From the NCBI RefSeq assembly GCF_000411975.1, contig NZ_ASXG01000195.1, positions 1-64,000 on the forward strand: a DNA stretch of 64,000 nt. Reading direction: 5' to 3'. Both the position numbers and the translations under genes were made by a program. Every line of letters starts with the position of its first letter. Positions within the stretch are counted from its first letter, which is position 1. Below are positions 55,281 to 63,441 of the stretch, in pieces. This DNA is from Amycolatopsis orientalis DSM 43388 (GTDB lineage Bacteria; Actinomycetota; Actinomycetes; Mycobacteriales; Pseudonocardiaceae). Under the pieces are notes generated by a model, which was given only the letters and a program-made list of their open reading frames with translations, was not told the DNA's origin and did not search any database.

Positions 55281-55315
55281 CGTAAAAGAGGACGGACATC
55301 CGCTTTTCTTTTACG
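55281..55315. promoter_or_regulatory. TetR operator-like inverted repeat
   Basis: CGTAAAAGA (55281-55289) and TCTTTTACG (55307-55315) are perfect nine-base arms 17 bases apart, in the 92-base gap between the divergent propeller and TetR genes. This is the only AT-rich sequence in the area. Strong candidate for the TetR operator acting on both genes. Confidence 0.65.
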
Positions 55316-55356
55316 GTAGGCTCGGCACCCCGGAGTGTCAAGGCGAGGAGCGCGCG

Positions 55357-55959
55357 GTGCCGAAGGTGAGCCAGCAGTACAAGGACGACCAGCGGGGCGA
55401 GATCCTGGCCGCCGCGCGCCGCTGCTTCCTCCGCAACGGCTTCCATCGCACGTCGATGCAGGACGTCTTCGCCGAGGCCGGCAAGTCCGCGGGCGCGGTC
55501 TACCGGTACTTCCCGAAGAAGGAGGACATGATCGTCGCGGTCGCCGCGCAGAACCTCGACGACGTCGCCGCGGTGCTGCGCGCCGCCCTCGCCCGCGGTT
55601 CCGGCGAGAACGGCGTCGGCGAGGTGATGGCGGAGCTGCTGGAGGCCGTGGCCGAACTGCACCGGGACCGGCAGCTGGCGAGCATGGCGGTGCTGGTCTG
55701 GTCGGAAGCCCAGCGCAACCCCGAACTCGCCGACCGCCTCACCGCCGCGTCGGCCGAGATGGGTGCCGAAGTGGCCGGTCTCGTGCGCCGTCGCCAGGAG
55801 GCGGGCACGTGGACCGGAGCACCGGCGGACGCTCTCGCGCAGGCGATTCTGGCGTTCCTGCCCGGGTTTCTCTTCAACCTGGCACTGTCCGGGCCGGACG
55901 GCGTGGCCGGTTTCCCCGACGCGGTCCGCACCCTTTTGGCGAGCGGAACCAGCCGGTGA
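55357..55959 (+). CDS. TetR-family regulator
   Basis: A 200-residue TetR protein: R-G-E-I-L-A-A-A-R-R-C-F-L-R-N-G-F-H-R-T-S-M-Q-D, then A-G-K-S-A-G-A-V-Y-R-Y-F-P-K-K-E-D-M, the standard helix-turn-helix. The C-terminal ligand domain is of the TetR_C_6-like type (A-S-M-A-V-L-V-W-S-E-A-Q-R-N-P). Start GTG 55357 with GAGGAGCG upstream. It presumably represses the divergent beta-propeller gene. Confidence 0.92.
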   Translation: MPKVSQQYKDDQRGEILAAARRCFLRNGFHRTSMQDVFAEAGKSAGAVYRYFPKKEDMIVAVAAQNLDDVAAVLRAALARGSGENGVGEVMAELLEAVAELHRDRQLASMAVLVWSEAQRNPELADRLTAASAEMGAEVAGLVRRRQEAGTWTGAPADALAQAILAFLPGFLFNLALSGPDGVAGFPDAVRTLLASGTSR

Positions 55960-55996
55960 GTTTGCGTCCGCGGCGAGGAACGGGTGAGATGCCCGG

Positions 55997-56431
55997 ATGC
56001 TCAACCCGTCCGAAGTCAGCCCGGTCCCCTGGCGCAACGGAGCCGGCACCACCCGCGAACTCGCCGCCGACACCGGTCCCGATGGGGAACCGCGGTGGCG
56101 GGTCAGCCTCGCCGACCTGCTCGAAGACGCGCCGTTCTCGTCGTTCCCGGGAATCGACCGGCTTTTCACCGCGCTCGGCCCGCTCCGGCTGACCGTCAAC
56201 GGGTCCGCGACCGACCTCGAGCGCGGCGACCAGCTCCGGTTCGCCGGGGAGGACGCCGTGACCGTGGCCCTCGATCAGCCGGCCCAAGCCCTCAACGTGA
56301 TGACCCGGCGCGGGCTGTACCGAGCCGAGGTCGTCCTCCGTTCCCCGGCGGAGACCGGCGCGGACGGAGCGGTCGCAACCGTCGACCTCGGCGAGCAAAT
56401 TGCCGAAGTTTTCCTCTCCGCGCTGGCATGA
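55997..56431 (+). CDS. hutD: HutD-family cupin protein
   Basis: A 144-residue HutD/Ves-like bicupin-type protein, short for the family (usually about 180-200): S-P-V-P-W-R-N-G-A-G-T-T-R-E-L-A near the N-terminus, R-W-R-V-S-L-A-D-L, F-S-S-F-P-G-I-D-R, and A-L-N-V-M-T-R-R-G-L-Y-R. HutD is linked with histidine utilisation in other bacteria, possibly binding a pathway intermediate, but no hut genes lie here. The start at 55997 gives the typical W-R-N-G-x-G-T-T position. Confidence 0.85.
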   Translation: MLNPSEVSPVPWRNGAGTTRELAADTGPDGEPRWRVSLADLLEDAPFSSFPGIDRLFTALGPLRLTVNGSATDLERGDQLRFAGEDAVTVALDQPAQALNVMTRRGLYRAEVVLRSPAETGADGAVATVDLGEQIAEVFLSALA

Positions 56432-56438
56432 TGCAGCG

Positions 56439-57266
56439 ATGACAGCCACCGCCCGGCGCATGTTCGAGCTTCTGGAGCCGATCTGCCTCGTCACTTTCTT
56501 CGCCGACGAGTGCAACGCCGAACTCGCGGCGCTCGGCCACCGCACCTACTGGGACGGCTACTTCGCCAGCCGGGCCGCCCCGTTGGGACGGGTGCCGGCC
56601 GAGGTGGTCCACGCGGCTTTCTACAACTTCGCCGAGGGCGAGGTCGCGCGGCACATCCCCAGCGCGTGGGAAACAATCCCGCCCGAGGCGTCCGTCGCCG
56701 CGCGGGAACGGGGCAGCGCGGCTTCGGTGCGCCGGATTCTCGGTGCCGAACTGGCCAATTCCGCGGAGCTGGTGCGCGCCGCCGACCTGATCACGAAAGC
56801 CGCGACGAGCGCGCCCACCGATGGGCGGGTGATGTTCGCTGCGATGCGGACCCGCCCGGTGCCCAGCGATCCGGTTGCCCGGCTGTGGCATTCCGCGACG
56901 ATGCTGCGCGAGCACCGAGGGGACGGGCACATCGCCGCGCTGGTCAGTGCGCGGATCGGCGGCGGGGAGGCGCACCTTCTGTCCGCGCTGGACATGGGCA
57001 TTCATCCGCCGGAATCGTTCGGGCGGGTCCACCACCTGCCGAAGAAGCGGCTGGCCGCGATCATGAACGGCTTGCGCGAACGCGGTCTCGTCGACGCCGA
57101 GGGCCGGTTCACCGACGCGGGCCGCGAGTTGAAGCAACACATCGAGAGCTTGACCGACGAACTCGCCGCCGCGCCGTACGAAGCCCTGAGCGCCGCCGAA
57201 CTCGACGAACTGCTCGCGGCACTGGAACCGATCACGGCGAAGCTGGTGGCCGCCGGATCGCGCTGA
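56439..57266 (+). CDS. SCO6745-family protein
   Basis: A 275-residue actinobacterial protein of the SCO6745 (SalK-like) family: an N-terminal helix R-R-M-F-E-L-L-E-P-I-C-L-V-T-F-F, A-L-G-H-R-T-Y-W-D-G-Y-F-A-S-R-A-A-P-L-G near residues 25-50, L-W-H-S-A-T-M-L-R-E-H-R-G-D-G-H-I-A-A-L in the centre, and a winged-helix-like C-terminus (L-R-E-R-G-L-V-D-A-E-G-R-F-T-D-A-G). The whole protein may be two MarR-like winged helices. Molecular role unknown. ATG 56439 lies just after the HutD stop. Confidence 0.85.
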   Translation: MTATARRMFELLEPICLVTFFADECNAELAALGHRTYWDGYFASRAAPLGRVPAEVVHAAFYNFAEGEVARHIPSAWETIPPEASVAARERGSAASVRRILGAELANSAELVRAADLITKAATSAPTDGRVMFAAMRTRPVPSDPVARLWHSATMLREHRGDGHIAALVSARIGGGEAHLLSALDMGIHPPESFGRVHHLPKKRLAAIMNGLRERGLVDAEGRFTDAGRELKQHIESLTDELAAAPYEALSAAELDELLAALEPITAKLVAAGSR

Positions 57267-57325
57267 CGTAACGAGCGCGCACCTCGGTGCGACTTCGGAG
57301 AACCCGAGTCACAACGAGGTGTCTC

Positions 57326-57736
57326 ATGTCCATCGCCAAAGCCTTCGCCACCACCACTCCGGCGGCCGAACCGACGAGCGGCAACCTCGGCGACGCGGCG
57401 CCGGCGGGCACGAAGAACGTCAGCGACTTCGTCACGGTTCAGTCGCTGACCAACTTCGCCGCCATGACCGGCGCGATTTCCGCGGCCTGGGGCGGCGCGC
57501 AACGGCTCTGGAATCCCTTGCACGGCCAATGGTTTCCGTTCACGCTCTGCGCCCTGTTCGGCCTCGTGTCGCTGCTCGCTTCACGGCCGGGCGAGAAGGC
57601 ACTCGACGCGAACGGCACCCCGCTGCCCAACCAGGCGGCACCGATCGTCCGTTGGCTCCAGCCGGCGTTTATCGCGCTGGTCAACGTCTTCGTGCTCTAC
57701 GGAGCAGTCGTGGGAGCGGTCACCGCGATCAAGTGA
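57326..57736 (+). CDS. Small membrane protein, two to three helices
   Basis: A 136-residue protein with a soluble N-terminus of about 40 residues, a hydrophobic segment near 44-58 (F-A-A-M-T-G-A-I-S-A-A-W-G-G-A), a helix near 70-88 (F-T-L-C-A-L-F-G-L-V-S-L-L-A-S), and a C-terminal helix (F-I-A-L-V-N-V-F-V-L-Y-G-A-V-V-G-A-V). No family recognised. ATG 57326 has AACGAGG nine bases upstream. It converges on the DUF1003-RyR gene with only two bases between stops. Confidence 0.7.
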   Translation: MSIAKAFATTTPAAEPTSGNLGDAAPAGTKNVSDFVTVQSLTNFAAMTGAISAAWGGAQRLWNPLHGQWFPFTLCALFGLVSLLASRPGEKALDANGTPLPNQAAPIVRWLQPAFIALVNVFVLYGAVVGAVTAIK

Positions 57737-57738
57737 CC

Positions 57739-59727
57739 TCAGTCGTGTCGCGCGGCCAGGCGGACGGCGTCCATCGCCGCCACCTCCTTGGGCGTCCGGC
57801 GTTGCGCGCCCACCCCGAGGAAGCCGCCTTCCTGGTTCACTTCGGCGACGACGGTAGCGATCTCCACGAGGAATTCGCGGAAGTCCGGCAGCTCCGCCGG
57901 TGCGCTGCGGGCGACGATGGCCGCGGCGGAGCGGATGGTCTTTTCCGCGTACGGCAGGTATTCGGCGTATTTGACGCCCGGCCGCAGGCCCGTGTCGAAG
58001 GCCGACGAGGCGGCGACCTCGCGGATGAACCGCCTCGGATGCGCGACGCTCGCCTCCCGCAGGGTTTTGACCAGCGCGAACATTTCGTCCGAATCCACGC
58101 CGCCCACGGAAAGCCCCACCAGGATTCCGGACGCCATCATCGCCCGTTGCAGCGTCGCCCATTCCTCGGCGGTGAAATCCTCCTCGCCCGCGCCGCCGCG
58201 AGCGCGCCCGTCGCGGACCACCTGCATGCCGACGCTGGCCACCAGTCCCGGGATGCTGCGCGCGAGGTGAAGTTTCCACGCCCGCGCCGGTTCCGGCAGG
58301 TCGTCCCAGCCGACCAGATCCGGGTCCGCCCCGCCGCCGGAGGGCTGCTCGGACCGCCACCGGTCGTGCTCCTGCTGAGCCAGCAGCAGGACCTCGTCGT
58401 CGCCGAACACGACCGTGAGGTCAGGGTCGAAGGCCGGCACCATCACGCAGCCGACCAGCGCCAGATGTTCGCCCAGCTGCCGGGCTTGCGCGCGAGTGAC
58501 CGCCTTGCGCTCCTCGGGGGCCTGGTCCCAGCGGGGCGGCACCCGGGCGTGGACGGTCCGCTGCGCTTGGCCGTCGACGTCGTGGATGGCGCGCGCGAGG
58601 TCCTCGATGAGCTCGCCGCGCGTGTAGCGGCTGAGGTCCTCGATGAGCCAGTCCTGTGCTTCGAGCCGGGCCTTCATCCGGCGGCATTCGTGCAGGATCG
58701 CCTCGCCGTTGAGGAACGTCTGCTCGGACCGCCGGTCGCCGGCCTGGCCGAGCACGCCCTGGCCGACCATGATCACGATCATGAAGATCAGCTGGACCAG
58801 GGTGGACAGGAAGGTCATGAACGCGAACGGGTACGGGTCCAGCCGCTGCACGCCCAGCGCGGCCAGGCCCATCCACACCACCTGCGTCCCGGCGGCCAGG
58901 TAGAACGCCCACATGCTGCCGAGCCGCTGCGTCAGCCACGCCGCGATCCGGCCGTTGACGCTCACCGCCTGGTCGAGCGCCTGCGGCGGCCGCTGCACCC
59001 GGTGCTGCTGGATCCACGGATGCGGGCTCGACTCCAGCAGGCTCACGCCGCGGCTGAGCACCCGGTCGTGCCGGTCGAGGTGCCGCTGCAGGTCCGCGAT
59101 CTGCTCGAAGACGGCCTCGGCGTTTTCGTAGGTCTGCACCGAACGGCGGTCCGCCGCGCCGCCGAGCACCCGCTGGCCGACCAGGATCACCAGGCACAGC
59201 ACCAGCTGCACCACGTTGTCCAGGAACAGCAGGAAGGCGAACGGGTACGGATCGACCGCGCGCAGCGGGCCCCACGTCGCCAGCGCCATCCATCCGGCGA
59301 CGAGCGCGAGGACGACGTACAGCGCGGGCATCGACCCGACCGCGCGAGTCAGCGCGGCCGCGAACGCGCCGTTGAACCCGACCTGTTCGTCCGCGGTCGT
59401 GGCCGGACGCCGCAGCCGCGTCCGCAGGCGGCGGTTCACCCGATCCGTCCGAATTCGGCGGCCGTACCGATTTTCCGGCACGCTTTCGTTCGCTGCCTGG
59501 ATCCGCGCCGCGCCACCGTCGAGCCCCTTCCCGCTCCGAGCCGGTTTCCGCGCCCAGTATCCCGGTGCGTCCCGAGAGGGGTCCACGGCGCCCGCTTCAC
59601 TGTCCACTGAGGACTGCTCGGGCGGCGCGGAATCGCACCCCGGTCCGGGCCGCCGCGTTTTCCGGTTCAGGCCCGCCGGCCATGCTTTAGCCTCGTCCGG
59701 TGGACCGGGGAGGCTACCGAATGGCAC
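57739..59727 (-). CDS. DUF1003-DUF1003-RyR-helical domain fusion
   Basis: Up to 662 residues. After a basic N-terminus come two DUF1003 modules (about 115-215 and 230-340), each with G-S-M, V-D-P-Y-P-F or L-D-P-Y-P-F, and two membrane helices plus V-G-Q. Around 430-520 is a RyR-like domain (A-Q-Q-E-H-D-R-W, D-L-P-E-P-A-R-A-W, R-S-I-P-G-L). The last 140 residues are helical with E-E-W-A-T-L-Q-R-A-M-M-A-S-G-I, possibly TerB-like. RyR domains in bacteria are linked to nucleotide-signal recognition and conflict systems. The start is uncertain; the first DUF1003 begins only at about residue 115. Confidence 0.75.
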   Translation of the reverse strand: MPFGSLPGPPDEAKAWPAGLNRKTRRPGPGCDSAPPEQSSVDSEAGAVDPSRDAPGYWARKPARSGKGLDGGAARIQAANESVPENRYGRRIRTDRVNRRLRTRLRRPATTADEQVGFNGAFAAALTRAVGSMPALYVVLALVAGWMALATWGPLRAVDPYPFAFLLFLDNVVQLVLCLVILVGQRVLGGAADRRSVQTYENAEAVFEQIADLQRHLDRHDRVLSRGVSLLESSPHPWIQQHRVQRPPQALDQAVSVNGRIAAWLTQRLGSMWAFYLAAGTQVVWMGLAALGVQRLDPYPFAFMTFLSTLVQLIFMIVIMVGQGVLGQAGDRRSEQTFLNGEAILHECRRMKARLEAQDWLIEDLSRYTRGELIEDLARAIHDVDGQAQRTVHARVPPRWDQAPEERKAVTRAQARQLGEHLALVGCVMVPAFDPDLTVVFGDDEVLLLAQQEHDRWRSEQPSGGGADPDLVGWDDLPEPARAWKLHLARSIPGLVASVGMQVVRDGRARGGAGEEDFTAEEWATLQRAMMASGILVGLSVGGVDSDEMFALVKTLREASVAHPRRFIREVAASSAFDTGLRPGVKYAEYLPYAEKTIRSAAAIVARSAPAELPDFREFLVEIATVVAEVNQEGGFLGVGAQRRTPKEVAAMDAVRLAARHD

Positions 59728-60095
59728 TGGAATTCCGGGGGCTGGGCGAGGTCGGCGCGGCCGCAGACGGCGAGGTGCGACGCCGGGCGTTCAAGAAGGC
59801 GCTGCACGGTTGGATCGACTACCACCTCGATCCAGGCACCATGCTCGGCCAGCAGGATCCGTTCGTCGGTGCCCTGCGCGCCACCGACTGCAAGGTCTAC
59901 GAGTTCGACACGTGGCCCACAGTGGAGGACGTGGCCGCGCTGCTGGGCGAGCTGTCCGGGAAGCTACTGGCCGAGGCCGACCACGTGCCCGGAGCCACGG
60001 TCGCCGCCGTCGAGGTCCAGGAGACGCACGTCAACCGGGCCGGATCGTGTTCGGCTAGCGCTGCCGACGTGCCAGAAGCGCGACAGCCAAACTGA
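59721..60095 (+). CDS. PTPS/QueD-like protein lacking the zinc-binding N-terminus
   Basis: A 124-residue protein whose body resembles 6-pyruvoyltetrahydropterin/6-carboxytetrahydropterin synthases from the middle onward: G-W-I-D-Y-H-L-D-P-G-T-M-L-G-Q-Q-D-P-F, K-V-Y-E-F-D-T-W-P-T-V-E-D-V-A-A-L-L and V-A-A-V-E-V-Q-E-T-H-V-N. The family's N-terminal H and H-x-H zinc ligands are missing. It may be a degenerate or repurposed T-fold subunit. ATG 59721 with GGGGAGG upstream. The last dozen codons overlap the membrane-protein gene on the other strand and may be non-native. Confidence 0.5.
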   Translation: MALEFRGLGEVGAAADGEVRRRAFKKALHGWIDYHLDPGTMLGQQDPFVGALRATDCKVYEFDTWPTVEDVAALLGELSGKLLAEADHVPGATVAAVEVQETHVNRAGSCSASAADVPEARQPN

Positions 60096-60855
60096 CAGCG
60101 ACCCCCGCCGCGACGACCGGAACGACTATTTCCGTGCTCGTCGCTGTGATGGAGCCAGGCCGCCAATACGGGTACAGCGCGGAGGCCACTCGTTCTTTTG
60201 CCTCTTGAGAGTTCTTGACCTCGCCCACACGTAGCTCTTTACGGGTATCTGCGGCTACCGAGACAAACCCGACGCTGGCGGCGAGCAGAATCGTGGAGGA
60301 AGCTCCACCCATGGTCGCTTTGTCGTCGATGTCAAGTCCACGCGCTACTGCGCCAAGCAGCATTGCAAGAAGAATCATCCACCAGTAGGCAGCGAACTTT
60401 CGCAGTCCAGTCTGGACGCTGACCAGCGTCTCAGGTCGCCCCAACTCGACCGCTCCGACGTAAGTGTCGACCAGATTCATGCTGAGCACGACCGTCACCA
60501 CACCGTAAAAAATGCCAACGACCGCCGCGACTCGGTCCGATGGCGACGAGACGAGGTACTCCGGCGCTGCCACGTACGTGACCACAGGGACGAGGAACGC
60601 CACGACAAAGACCAGGCCGCCATACTGGACGAAGCGTGCCGTGGATAGTGCGAATCTGTCGATTCCGGTCGCCGTCGCCAGAACTTCGGGAGGCAAGCGC
60701 CTGCGCCAGCGAACCGACGACCTGAATTGACGCGCGATCAGACGAGCTTTCTTAATTTGGCGGTCCCACACAAGGGAAGACGATGGCACATGCACAAGCC
60801 GCGATGTCGGAACCCTTGTCCAGTGTCCCACGTTCGGAGCATTTGACCACGGCAA
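60055..60855 (-). CDS. Hypothetical multi-pass membrane protein
   Basis: Up to 266 residues with about five hydrophobic helices: V-Q-Y-G-G-L-V-F-V-V-A-F-L, V-V-G-I-F-Y-G-V-V-T-V-V-L, Y-W-W-M-I-L-L-A-M-L-L-G, S-T-I-L-L-A-A-S-V-G-F-V and a C-terminal P-V-V-A-A-G-V-A-V-S-L-A-V-A-L-L before R-R-Q-R. No family recognised. The gene is noticeably less GC-biased at third positions than its neighbours, which suggests recent acquisition. The start is uncertain, because the N-terminal 25 codons overlap the interrupted gene on the plus strand. Confidence 0.6.
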   Translation of the reverse strand: MPWSNAPNVGHWTRVPTSRLVHVPSSSLVWDRQIKKARLIARQFRSSVRWRRRLPPEVLATATGIDRFALSTARFVQYGGLVFVVAFLVPVVTYVAAPEYLVSSPSDRVAAVVGIFYGVVTVVLSMNLVDTYVGAVELGRPETLVSVQTGLRKFAAYWWMILLAMLLGAVARGLDIDDKATMGGASSTILLAASVGFVSVAADTRKELRVGEVKNSQEAKERVASALYPYWRPGSITATSTEIVVPVVAAGVAVSLAVALLARRQR

Positions 60856-61387
60856 GCGGCTGGGGAGCAGCGAACACCCCGGACCCCACTATCGACGACG
60901 TGTGGGACGACGAACGGAGGGACAGCGAGCTGGCCGCCGACCTGTTCAAGCACGGCATGTCGCTGTGATCGACCATCGCGCAGCAGGTGATCAAGTTCCT
61001 CGGGCTGGTCATGACCTACGACCCGGGCCGGACACAGAACTGGGTCGCGCCCGCGTCCAGGGCGGCGGCCGGGGTGCTCAACGCCGCCACAAAAGTCGAC
61101 GTGGACGCCATCCTCACTGACTCCGACCAGGTGGTCGACGACCTCAAGGACAGGTTCGAGACGCACTCCGATTGCCGCGAACAGGAAATCGCGGCATCGG
61201 AGGCGACGACCTTCGTAGGCTTCTACAGCGCGGAAGCACGCACAAGGCCCGCACGGTCTGGCAGCTCGCACTCGACCGGCACCGCGCGCAGGGCCGGTTC
61301 GCGGAGGTCAACTCCGTGGAAACGGCGCTGGCCGGGCTCGACGCCGGGGCAGCGGAAGCCGGCGAGGGGAACCGGGAGGGGAGCTGA
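60783..61387 (+). pseudogene. Interrupted hypothetical gene (in-frame stop and frameshift)
   Basis: One frame reads from ATG 60783 through D-D-E-R-R-D-S-E-L-A-A-D-L-F-K-H-G-M-S-L to TGA at 60966-60968, then continues in the same frame with coding-like sequence (F-L-G-L-V-M-T-Y-D-P-G-R-T-Q-N-W). Near 61220-61235 coding-like sequence moves to a second frame (H-K-A-R-T-V-W-Q-L-A-L-D-R-H-R-A-Q-G-R-F-A) and ends at 61387. Together this is about 200 codons of one damaged gene. I do not recognise the family. Fused, it is helical and acidic. Confidence 0.5.
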
Positions 61388-61447
61388 TTCCCGCCCGGAC
61401 CTGCGCATCGCCGCGTCGCGGGGATCCGGCAAGCTGGGTCCGTGCCC

Positions 61448-61936
61448 ATGGAATCAGTGATCGACCGCCCCGCCAAGGACCAGCTCGAATACTTCATCGA
61501 CGAGCACCGCGACGCACTCCAGCACTGCCTCGACGGGCTCACCGAGGAGCAGGCCCGCCGTTCGCTCGTTGCGTCGAAGACGACGCTGCTCGGCCTGGTC
61601 AAGCACGTGACCTTCGTGGAGAAGGTCTGGTTCGACGAAGCCGTCACCGGTCGTTCGCGCGCCGAGATCGGGATCCCGGAAACGCCGGACGAATCGTTCG
61701 TCCTCGCCGACGACGACACCGTCGAGTCCGTCCAGCGGGCGCACCGCGAAGCGTGCGAGGACGCTCGCCGGGCGACCGCGTCGCTCGAGCTGACGGACCT
61801 CCTGCCCGGCAACCGGCGCGGCCCGCTGTCGCTGCGCTTCGTCTACCTGCACGTTTTGCGCGAGCTGGCGCAGCACTGCGGGCACGCGGACATCCTCCGC
61901 GAGCAGATCCTCGCGCACGGTCCGGCGGCGGAATGA
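61448..61936 (+). CDS. DinB/DUF664-family protein
   Basis: A 162-residue four-helix DinB-like protein of the DUF664 (mini-circle) group: E-Y-F-I-D-E-H-R-D-A-L-Q-H-C-L-D-G-L, L-L-G-L-V-K-H-V-T-F-V-E-K-V-W-F (first metal His), and L-R-F-V-Y-L-H-V-L-R-E-L-A-Q-H-C-G-H-A-D-I-L-R-E (H-x-x-x-H ligands). Family members bind a divalent metal and may be thiol-dependent S-transferases; the substrate is unknown. ATG 61448 or GTG 61442 are both possible starts. Confidence 0.87.
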   Translation: MESVIDRPAKDQLEYFIDEHRDALQHCLDGLTEEQARRSLVASKTTLLGLVKHVTFVEKVWFDEAVTGRSRAEIGIPETPDESFVLADDDTVESVQRAHREACEDARRATASLELTDLLPGNRRGPLSLRFVYLHVLRELAQHCGHADILREQILAHGPAAE

Positions 61937-61948
61937 CGAGCCGCCGGG

Positions 61949-63271
61949 CTACTTCTTGACCGGGTACGCCTTGGGCGCACCGTCCTTGTCGACACCGGCC
62001 GCGGCGTACTTGCTGACCCAGTCCGGCACGAAGCCGACGCTGGTGGACAGGTCCTTGCCGGTCTTGGCGTCCAGCACGATCGGCTGCTTTCCATTGGTGT
62101 AGCCGTACAGCGCACCGTGCCAGGCGACCGTCAGCCCGCCCGGCGGGACGCGGTTCGCGGCCTGGTCCGGCAGGCTCCACAGCTTGGTCCCGGCCTTCGC
62201 GTCGTACGCGGTCAGCACGCCGGAGTCGGTGCAGGCCAGCACCGACTGCTCGTCGTACAGGCAATCGCCGTACGAATCGGGGCCCAGGTTCCGGGTGCCC
62301 TCCGCCGAGAACTTCTCCGCGCCCGTCACCGGGTCCAGGAACTTCAGGAACGCGTGGCCGGTGCTGTACTCGTTCGCTTTCAGCACCACCATCGCCGGAT
62401 CGGCCGGGAGGATCTCGACCGCGCTCGACTTGGCGGCGGCGACCCATTTCTGCTGGCCGGTGGCGACGTCGAGCGCGGTCGCCTGGACCATCGAGGAGTT
62501 CTCGGCCACGTTGGAGTCGACGCCGACCACGACGTCGCCGTTCAGGCTGCCCGCGTCGTAATCCTTGCGCTCCCACAGCTGTTTCCCGGACGCCGGGTCC
62601 AGCGCGACGGTGAGCTTGTGGTCCGACTGCGCGAAGCTGGCGACCACCGCCTTGTCGGTGACCGCGACGACGTGCGTGACCGAACGGCCGCCGCTGATGC
62701 CGTACTGGTCGTCGGTGACCTTGGCGTTCGTCTGCCACGCCTTGGCCCCGGTCTCCGGGTTCACCGCGAGGACGGCGAGCGCGACATAGCCCGGGGTCGT
62801 GCCCTGCTCGGGCATCCGCAGCGGGACGGCCGCTACGGCGAGTTTGCCGGTGACCAGCGGCGGACGCGGGCCGCTCTGCTCGACGAACGGGCCGTCGTGC
62901 GCGTTCGGATCGGCGGCCGGACCCTCGATCTTGGTGTTCCACTTCTCGCTGCCGGTGAGCACGTCGACCGCGCTCAGCGAATCGGGGGCGACGAGGTAGC
63001 CGGTGCGGTCGCGCAGCGTCATGAACTTCGACGTCACCGAGCCGGCCACGTTGGCCTGCAGCGCGGTGCGGGGCAGCGAAACGCCCTTGCCGGTGTCGAA
63101 CGCCAGCGGCGGATCGGCGGTGACCGCCTCCGGCTGGACGGACGAGGCGGGCGGCTGCCCGGCCGGTCCGGCCTGATCGCCGGGCAGGCCAGTCGGGGCG
63201 GAGCCGCCTCCGCACGCCGCCGCGCCGGCCAGCATCCCCACCCCGGCCGCCATGCTCACCAGTCGCCGCAT
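61949..63271 (-). CDS. PQQ-repeat beta-propeller lipoprotein
   Basis: A 440-residue exported lipoprotein. The N-terminus M-R-R-L-V-S-M-A-A-G-V-G-M-L ends in the lipobox A-G-A-A-A-C-G-G. The mature protein shows repeated PQQ-like blades: D-V-L-T-G-S-E-K-W, N-P-E-T-G-A-K-A-W, D-P-A-S-G-K-Q-L-W, D-V-A-T-G-Q-Q-K-W, D-P-V-T-G-A-E-K-F and D-A-K-A-G-T-K-L-W. This is a BamB/PQQ-like propeller fold, probably scaffold or binding, not a quinoprotein enzyme. ATG 63271 follows GGGGGAGA. Confidence 0.9.
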   Translation of the reverse strand: MRRLVSMAAGVGMLAGAAACGGGSAPTGLPGDQAGPAGQPPASSVQPEAVTADPPLAFDTGKGVSLPRTALQANVAGSVTSKFMTLRDRTGYLVAPDSLSAVDVLTGSEKWNTKIEGPAADPNAHDGPFVEQSGPRPPLVTGKLAVAAVPLRMPEQGTTPGYVALAVLAVNPETGAKAWQTNAKVTDDQYGISGGRSVTHVVAVTDKAVVASFAQSDHKLTVALDPASGKQLWERKDYDAGSLNGDVVVGVDSNVAENSSMVQATALDVATGQQKWVAAAKSSAVEILPADPAMVVLKANEYSTGHAFLKFLDPVTGAEKFSAEGTRNLGPDSYGDCLYDEQSVLACTDSGVLTAYDAKAGTKLWSLPDQAANRVPPGGLTVAWHGALYGYTNGKQPIVLDAKTGKDLSTSVGFVPDWVSKYAAAGVDKDGAPKAYPVKK

Positions 63272-63441
63272 CGGTCTCCCCCTTCTCCCGAGCCGGTTTC
63301 GGCTGTCCGGGAATTTAGCCGACAGACCGGCCGGATGCGCGCGATATCGCACAAATACGGCAGAAAGGGTGCCTCAGGCTCTACTCGGACGGGTGAACGA
63401 CCGCGACCCATCCGCAGCCGACCCGGCTGCGAATGCCTGGC

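Noticed and set aside
60966..60968. TGA as a selenocysteine codon
   Set aside because: No convincing SECIS-like hairpin directly follows, no redox motif surrounds it, and a separate frameshift shows the gene is decayed.
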